The notes under the pieces were generated by a model. That model saw only the letters and a program-made list of their open reading frames with translations, made no database searches and was not told where the DNA came from. Below, in pieces: positions 4,407-5,195 of a DNA stretch of 5,195 nt (positions are counted from its first letter, which is position 1; every line of letters starts with the position of its first letter). This DNA is from Candidatus Cloacimonadota bacterium (GTDB lineage Bacteria > Cloacimonadota > Cloacimonadia > Cloacimonadales > Cloacimonadaceae), in assembly GCA_023230245.1 (NCBI GenBank), contig JALNXT010000130.1, forward strand, positions 1 to 5,195, read 5' to 3'. A program made the position numbers and the translations under genes.

Positions 4407-5195
4407 TTAGCTACTTCTAACCAGCCGGAAACCGATATACTGATAGCCTCGATTGGGATCGCCCTTCTCGCGCCACAGAATGTTAAGGTTGCGACCCTCA
4501 CCGTTATTTATGCTACCTCCGCGAATCGTTTTCATCGTGCCAGTATCTGGTCCGCTGGGGTTGATAAAGGTAGGCAAAGAGCGAACATAATTAGCATCGA
4601 ACCAGTCCCAACACCACTCTGCAACATTACCGGTCATATCATAAATCTTCCAGTTATTGGGGCTTTTGGTCGCAGGAGGATGAATCTTGCCACCGCTGTT
4701 ATCTTTCGTCCAGGCAATCTCGTCTGGATCGTCAGAACCGCTATAGTTAAATAGTTCCCCTGCTTTGGCAGCCATTTCCCATTCTGCCTCTGTGGGCAAG
4801 CGATAACCATTGGCTCTAATGTCGAGAGTAACTACTGTGGAAGCTCCCACTCCTCTGATCTTGTATGCGGGCGTGAGACCCTCAATATCGCTGCGTCCAT
4901 TGCAATAAATGGCAATATCAAACCAGCTTACGTTGTCCACAGGGATGTTGTCTCCGAATGTGGTGCAGTTTGCGGGTTTCATTAAACGACTCCACTCGGC
5001 TTGGGTAACTTCTTTGGGGCTGATATAAAATGGAGAAAGAGACACATTATGGTGTAAGTTTTCCTTTAGTCTGCCAAAGCCAAGCGTATTCGCATCAATA
5101 TAAACCATATTGAGGGGACGCTTGGGTTTGGATGCTTGAGGCACAGTAGTTGCATCATTTGTTGGGGAATTAAAAATAGATCTACGAGTATCAGG
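4407..5195 (-). CDS. SUMF1 / formylglycine-generating-enzyme-fold protein, 5' end outside the window
   Basis: The frame is open from the right edge to the TAA at 4409-4407, giving 262 visible residues. A GTG at 5144 could be taken as a start, but the frame continues upstream as PDTRRSIFNSPTNDATT with no stop, so that codon is probably internal and further sequence precedes it. From fragment residue 29 on it is a full SUMF1 domain (Pfam PF03781): NMVYIDA, FYISPKEVTQAEW (56-68), PVDNVSWFDIAIYCN (85-99), NGYRLPTEAEWE (129-140), IYDMTGNVAEWCWDW (184-198), RGGS (225-228) and a GFRLVRS end (255-261). True formylglycine-generating enzymes have two cysteines after the RGGS segment; none occurs here after Cys195, so sulfatase-activating chemistry is unlikely and a structural or ligand-binding role is more plausible. 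The N-terminal linker is rich in P, T, S and N. Closed by the terminator at 4366-4394. Confidence 0.88.
   Translation of the reverse strand, partial: PDTRRSIFNSPTNDATTVPQASKPKRPLNMVYIDANTLGFGRLKENLHHNVSLSPFYISPKEVTQAEWSRLMKPANCTTFGDNIPVDNVSWFDIAIYCNGRSDIEGLTPAYKIRGVGASTVVTLDIRANGYRLPTEAEWEMAAKAGELFNYSGSDDPDEIAWTKDNSGGKIHPPATKSPNNWKIYDMTGNVAEWCWDWFDANYVRSLPTFINPSGPDTGTMKTIRGGSINNGEGRNLNILWREKGDPNRGYQYIGFRLVRSS

Overview
The window looks like a chromosomal piece of a Gram-negative bacterium of the FCB type. Cloacimonadota (Candidatus Cloacimonas-like) is my best guess. The reasons are a signal-peptide protein built of LVIVD repeats and ending in a YPNPF...GIYLAKI type FlgD-like/type IX secretion sorting domain, a non-catalytic SUMF1-type protein, moderate GC content, and intergenic gaps rich in palindromic repeats. 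This is inference from gene style; no rRNA or other decisive marker is present. Every gene supported here reads on the minus strand, so the window reads right to left.

Right to left: (i) 5195-4407, a SUMF1/FGE-sulfatase-fold protein whose 5' end lies outside the window, closed by a clean intrinsic terminator (4394-4366). (ii) A 264-base gap (4406-4143) with that terminator, a small AT-rich inverted repeat and an 11-bp tandem repeat. (iii) A probable two-gene operon: a YgjP/DUF45-type zinc metallopeptidase (4142-3453), then 25 bp later a TfoX N-terminal-domain protein (3427-3095). (iv) A 269-base gap (3094-2826) holding a compact multi-hairpin element whose first and last loops are complementary. 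(v) A 713-residue exported LVIVD-repeat protein (2825-684). (vi) About 630 bases without a convincing protein gene (683-50), in two parts: a cluster of 66-72 bp imperfect palindromes with 32-nt centres plus a 25-bp tandem repeat (383-673), and a strongly structured leader (about 290-122) preceded by a possible promoter. (vii) The first 16 codons of ribosomal protein S10 (rpsJ), starting with GTG at 49 and running off the left edge.

The genes do not form one pathway. The left edge is probably the start of the S10 ribosomal-protein operon, placed just downstream of an unrelated surface-protein gene. The most interesting material is non-coding: the structured leader before rpsJ, the three 32-nt-centre palindromic modules, and the multi-hairpin element upstream of the LVIVD gene. 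All three could be checked by counting copies in related genomes and by testing for covariation.
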